DNA of 64,000 nucleotides from Flavilitoribacter nigricans DSM 23189 = NBRC 102662. GTDB taxonomy: Bacteria; Bacteroidota; Bacteroidia; Chitinophagales; Saprospiraceae. Below are positions 60,922-64,000 of this stretch, in pieces (the stretch's first letter is position 1; each line of letters begins with the position of its first letter). Below the pieces are notes generated by a model. It had not been told where the DNA came from, did no database searches, and saw nothing but the letters and a program-made list of their open reading frames with translations. A program made the translations under genes and the position numbers. The stretch lies in NCBI RefSeq assembly GCF_002646595.1, contig NZ_PDUD01000028.1, forward strand, positions 158,177 through 222,176, read 5' to 3'.

Positions 60922-61410
60922 TTACTGCTGGCGGGTCTGGTCCGTCTTCTCTACCATAAAGCCGATGGTCCGAATACCCTCGATCGGATCTCTGCGCATG
61001 AATTGTTCCAGCGTGATATTATACGTTCCGGCCTGATTGAAAAAGGCACCTTCCTGAATGGGGATCTTTAAGGTACAGGTCTTGCTGTTACAATCACCGA
61101 ACCAGCGACCGACATTATCCGCCAGTTCCAGGGATAGTGGTTCTGCCAATTGTTGCCCGGAAGGGAAGCGGGTATGGATCCTGGTGTAGAGATTTTGAAA
61201 GTCGTAGTCGACACTATGCTCTACTTCCAGCCAAAGATTATAGACCTGCAGGGTATCCTCGATTTCAAAGGAAAACTGGAGGCTGTCCGCATAGGTCCAA
61301 TTGCTGGAATCGATCGGGTAGGATCGCTCGTACAGGTAGTCCGATCCACAACCCCAGAGTACACAACTCAGTAAAAGGAGAAATGGCCAGGCTTCGGGAC
61401 GAAATTGCAT
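60922..61410 (-). CDS. gldH: Gliding motility lipoprotein GldH
   Basis: 162 residues. Lipoprotein signal ending in LLSCVLWGC. The mature part matches GldH: SSNWTYADSLQFSFEIEDTLQVYNLWLEVEHSVDYDFQNLYTRIHTRFPSGQ, LELADNVGRWFGDC and AGTYNITLEQFMRRDPIEGIRTIGFMVEK. In Flavobacterium GldH is needed for gliding, and its homologues are found across Bacteroidota, gliding or not, so its presence does not prove motility. No other gld gene is in the window. Lies just after dnaJ on the same strand (gap 79 bases). Confidence 0.9.
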   Translation of the reverse strand: MQFRPEAWPFLLLLSCVLWGCGSDYLYERSYPIDSSNWTYADSLQFSFEIEDTLQVYNLWLEVEHSVDYDFQNLYTRIHTRFPSGQQLAEPLSLELADNVGRWFGDCNSKTCTLKIPIQEGAFFNQAGTYNITLEQFMRRDPIEGIRTIGFMVEKTDQTRQQ

Positions 61411-61489
61411 AGGTGAGACGTGAAAGATGAGATTTGAAGGATCAGGAATATCTCCTAAAAAGCAACATTCCTGATCCTCTAATGCTCAG

Positions 61490-62653
61490 TTATGATTTAA
61501 AATAGTCGCGCATCCGGTCAAAGAATCCGCGGTCAGATTTTCCGGGCTGAGGTTGAAAATTAGGCTTGTTCCTCAATTGTTCCAAAACCTTTTTCTCGTC
61601 CTCGGAAAGCTTTTTCGGGGTCCAGACATTGATATGGATCAATTGATCTCCTTTACCATAGCTCTGTACCGAAGGCAATCCTTTCTCTTTTAAACGAAAA
61701 ATCTTTCCGGATTGTGTACCGGCGGGTATTTTAATCTTCACGCGGCCGTCAATGGTCGGTACTTCTTTGGAAGTACCCAGTGCGGCATCGGCGAAATTGA
61801 TGTATAGATCGTGAATGAGGTTCATCCCGTCCCGTTGGAGGGACTCGTGTGGTTTTTCTTCGATATTGATCAGCAGATCTCCGGATGGTCCACCCTGCCG
61901 ACCGGCATTACCCTTTCCGCGCAGGGACAACTGCATGCCTTCTTCCACACCGGCGGGAATTTCGATCTCGATCATCTCTTCACCGTACATTCTGCCGTCG
62001 CCCTTACATTTGGAACAACTGGCAGTAATGGTTTTTCCGGAACCGTGGCAGGTGGGGCACGTTGCCGTCGTCTGCATCTGTCCCAGGAAAGTACTGCGCA
62101 CCTGGCGGACTACACCGGCACCACGGCAGGTGTTACAGGTTTGCACGGAATTGCTATCCTTCGCACCGCTACCGTTACAAACGTCGCAGGTGGTATGTTT
62201 TTTAACCTTGATTTTCTTGGTAACGCCATTGGCGATCTCTTCCAGTGTAAGGGATAACTTGATCCGCAGATTGCTTCCGCGTTCACCCTGGGCACGGCCT
62301 CTGCCTCCGGAACGGGCGCCACCGAAAAAGGATTCGAACGGGCTCCCGGAGTCTCCGAAGATATCGCCGAACTGGGAGAAGATGTCCTCCATCGTCATGC
62401 CGCCGCTAAAACCTCCGCCGGCATTGCCACTCACTCCGGCGTGGCCGAAGCGGTCGTAGCGTGCCCGCTTATCGGCATCGCTCAGGATCTCGTAGGCTTC
62501 GGCTGCCTCCTTAAACTTCTCCTCTGCCGTTTTATCATCGGGGTTTTTATCCGGGTGATACTTAATCGCCATCTTCCGGTAAGCCTTCTTAATCTCATCC
62601 TGACCGGCACCCTTAGATACGCCCAGTACCTCGTAATAATCTCTTTTAGCCAT
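61490..62653 (-). CDS. dnaJ: Chaperone protein DnaJ
   Basis: Hsp40 co-chaperone for DnaK. ATG 62651-62653 ([27 protein letters not shown]) is the natural start; an upstream frame to 62776 adds 41 unrelated residues. J domain with HPDKNP, Gly/Phe region ([25 protein letters not shown]), four CxxCxGxG zinc motifs ([37 protein letters not shown]) and the C-terminal substrate-binding domains. 387 residues. Co-directional with grpE upstream (gap 170 bases). DnaK is not in the window. Confidence 0.97.
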   Translation of the reverse strand: MAKRDYYEVLGVSKGAGQDEIKKAYRKMAIKYHPDKNPDDKTAEEKFKEAAEAYEILSDADKRARYDRFGHAGVSGNAGGGFSGGMTMEDIFSQFGDIFGDSGSPFESFFGGARSGGRGRAQGERGSNLRIKLSLTLEEIANGVTKKIKVKKHTTCDVCNGSGAKDSNSVQTCNTCRGAGVVRQVRSTFLGQMQTTATCPTCHGSGKTITASCSKCKGDGRMYGEEMIEIEIPAGVEEGMQLSLRGKGNAGRQGGPSGDLLINIEEKPHESLQRDGMNLIHDLYINFADAALGTSKEVPTIDGRVKIKIPAGTQSGKIFRLKEKGLPSVQSYGKGDQLIHINVWTPKKLSEDEKKVLEQLRNKPNFQPQPGKSDRGFFDRMRDYFKS

Positions 62654-62823
62654 TGTTATTGCCCTTACTTTTTGATGGCGTGAATCTAAATTTAATTTCA
62701 GTGTTGAAGCTGACTGCCGGAATAAACACCAAGGGGTAGAGTGAAGCGACCGTGGAGAAAAGCAAAACCTCTCCATTGTACCGTCTCTCTACCACCTGCG
62801 TTACGCGGCGGGCCGCGATCAAC

Positions 62824-63366
62824 TTATTTGCCGACTACCACTTTGGCGTGGCGGATGATCTTGTCATTGAGGGAATATCCCTTTTCAATAGTATCGACCA
62901 CTTTGCCTTTCAGGTCCTCGGTAGGGGCGGGTATCTCGGTAAGCGCTTCGTGCAGCTCTGGATCAAAAGGCTCACCGGTAGATTCCATCGGCTTGAGCCC
63001 TTTATTTTCCAGAGAACCTTTCAATTTATTATGGATCAGCAGGATGCCTTCACTTAAGCCTTCGGGGCTGTTGGCGGCCCTGTCAAAATCGTCCAAAACT
63101 GGCAGTAAGGCTGACATAGTGTCCTGTGCAGCACTTTTCATCATTTCCAGTTTTTCCTTGAAAGTTCTCTTTTTGAAGTTTTCGAACTCCGCAACCAGCC
63201 GAATGTACTTGTCTTTCAACTCTTCATTCTGCTTTTGCAGTTGCTCTACTTCCGAAACACCGCTCTCGGCCTTCGCAGCGGCGGTAGCTTCTGTATTTTC
63301 GACCGAGGCATTTTGCTCATCGAGCAACTCCTCGTTTATAGTTTCCTGATTATTCTTTTTGCTCAT
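62824..63366 (-). CDS. grpE: Nucleotide exchange factor GrpE
   Basis: Exchanges ADP on DnaK. Start ATG 63364-63366 (MSKKNNQETINEELLDEQ); a frame from 63399 gives an extra 11 residues overlapping the upstream region. Acidic N-terminus, long coiled coil (VSEVEQLQKQNEELKDKYIRLVAEFENFKKRTFKEKLEMMK), then the beta domain (LLPVLDDFDRAANSP, GLKPMESTGEPFDPELHEAL, KGKVVDTIEKGYSLNDKIIRHAKVVVGK). 180 residues. First gene of the grpE-dnaJ-gldH run. A 7/8 match to the -7 consensus, TATCTTTA, is on the minus strand at 63404-63411. Confidence 0.96.
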   Translation of the reverse strand: MSKKNNQETINEELLDEQNASVENTEATAAAKAESGVSEVEQLQKQNEELKDKYIRLVAEFENFKKRTFKEKLEMMKSAAQDTMSALLPVLDDFDRAANSPEGLSEGILLIHNKLKGSLENKGLKPMESTGEPFDPELHEALTEIPAPTEDLKGKVVDTIEKGYSLNDKIIRHAKVVVGK

Positions 63367-63403
63367 GCGGTTCTTCCAATTTAATGGTCTCCTAAACATG
63401 TGA

Positions 63404-63411
63404 TAAAGATA
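63404..63411 (-). promoter_or_regulatory. -7-like element of grpE
   Basis: Reads TATCTTTA on the minus strand (7 of 8 consensus positions), 38 bases before the grpE start. No TTG at the usual distance and no CIRCE element (TTAGCACTC-N9-GAGTGCTAA) was seen. Confidence 0.4.
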
Positions 63412-63546
63412 GCAATTACTTTGCCAGTAATGGATTTACGACAATTTGGCAGGCAAAACGGGAAAATACAGTTCAATTAGTCAACACCTGGCTTTCAAAG
63501 AAGTTGAAAGCTTCGCGGAATGCATTACGGAATGCCCTAAAATGGA

Positions 63547-63578
63547 GAAAGCCTCCCGACGTTAGTCGGGAAGCTTTC
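63547..63578 (-). terminator. Terminator of the rRNA operon
   Basis: GAAAGC-C-TCCCGAC (63547-63560) pairs with GTCGGGA-A-GCTTTC (63565-63578), 13 pairs with one mismatch and a GTTA loop, followed on the minus strand by TCCATTTTAG. It lies immediately after the 5S gene. Confidence 0.8.
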
Positions 63579-63583
63579 ATAAA

Positions 63584-63691
<108 letters not shown>

Positions 63692-63947
63692 CAATTCTTG
63701 TGAATACCGCTTTTGGTATTCGATTTCTTTATTTGATTTTGATCATGGTACAGTGTACCTCTTGGCGATCCCGATTCGATCCCCCGGATCTCATCCGGGA
63801 TGATCATTGCGCGGGGCGCATGATCAAAATCAATTGACAAGTGTGGGAAGCGGTAAGTTTACTGACATTTGCTTGCGCTGGTGTCAGCATTGAAGGTAAA
63901 GATCGTTTGCAGTTGTCTAAAGTGATGGTAAAGTTGAAGAAATAAAG
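63692..63947 (-). other. 23S-5S spacer
   Basis: About 256 bases between the 3' end of 23S and 5S. No tRNA is recognisable in it. It contains GGATCTCATCCGGGATGATC and GCGCGGGGCGC inverted elements likely to form the processing stem. Confidence 0.6.
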
Positions 63948-64000
63948 GAAGCTTTCGGGTAATTAGTACTACTCAGCTTCATACATCACTGCACTTCCAC
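63948..64000 (-). rRNA. rrl: 3' end of 23S ribosomal RNA, cut by the window edge
   Basis: The minus strand reads GTGGAAGTGCAGTGATGTAT, then GAAGCTGAGTAGTACTAATT and ACCCGAAAGCTTCC, which aligns with the conserved 23S 3' end (..GAGCTAACCGGTACTAATGAACCG.. in E. coli). The 3' boundary is approximate. The rest of the gene is outside the window. Confidence 0.85.

Noticed and set aside
62654..62776. N-terminal extension of DnaJ
   Set aside because: DnaJ proteins start at M(A)KRDYYEVLG; the extra 41 residues have no family support.
63692..63947. tRNA gene in the rRNA spacer
   Set aside because: No cloverleaf or TTCGA-type T-loop with matching stems could be found; the spacer lies between 23S and 5S, where tRNAs are uncommon.

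Overview
The window looks like a chromosomal segment of a Bacteroidota bacterium, most likely of the Saprospiria/Lewinella type. Evidence for the phylum: a gliding-motility lipoprotein (GldH), promoter elements of the TTG-N20-TAnnTTTG kind, DUF2911 and YwqK-like lipoproteins, a PSP1/RicT-like protein, the LuxR-type output domain usual in this phylum, and a futalosine-pathway menaquinone gene. The class is an inference from gene content (CHAT/sigma locus, planctomycete-type DUF1501/DUF1549 pair); no search was run. There is no phage, insertion sequence, CRISPR array or tRNA gene that I can see.

Layout. 1-8.8 kb: housekeeping genes (cut-off gene, glucosaminidase, OmpH/Skp, QueD, glutathione peroxidase, HolB, RicT-like, dihydrolipoyl dehydrogenase, MoaA). 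8.8-14.4 kb, minus strand: myo-inositol oxygenase, GH92 mannosidase, purine nucleoside phosphorylase, MqnC. 14.5-20 kb: the rimP-nusA-infB translation/transcription cluster with a clear promoter, a terminator-like leader hairpin and an internal promoter before infB. 20-28 kb: HemA, then a CHAT protease-like TPR protein divergent from a sigma factor and a membrane anti-sigma-like TPR protein, then a PadR pair. 28-33.5 kb: AI-2E-type permease, a membrane-anchored PhoB-type DNA-binding protein, a serine hydrolase, a duplicated DUF2911 protein and a PH-like membrane protein. 33.5-41.7 kb: a xylose locus (Na+/sugar symporter, xylA, xylB) followed by a second xylulokinase-like protein fused to a C-terminal DNA-binding domain. 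41.8-49.3 kb: serine hydrolase, HhH membrane protein, OmpA-like protein, DUF1501/PSCyt1-DUF1549-DUF1553 pair. 49.4-56 kb: MnmG, a class A penicillin-binding protein and an MscS channel. 56-63.4 kb, minus strand: SDR, phosphotriesterase-like, DUF4291, dienelactone hydrolase, GldH, DnaJ, GrpE. 63.5-64 kb: 5S and the 3' end of 23S rRNA on the minus strand, so an rRNA operon reads into the window from the right.

Most striking content. (1) The FGGY kinase-HTH fusion at 39706-41676 is colinear with XylB over about 500 residues and then carries a coiled region plus a LuxR/GerE-like helix-turn-helix; it looks like a kinase turned into a sugar-sensing transcription regulator. (2) A PHO-box-like direct repeat, CGTCA-N6-CGTCA, occurs upstream of this fusion gene, upstream of xylB and upstream of the DUF1549 gene. 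(3) The CHAT/sigma/anti-sigma set suggests a periplasmic caspase-like protease acting on envelope-stress signalling. (4) The rimP leader contains a 10-bp perfect hairpin with a T run between promoter and start codon, a candidate attenuator.
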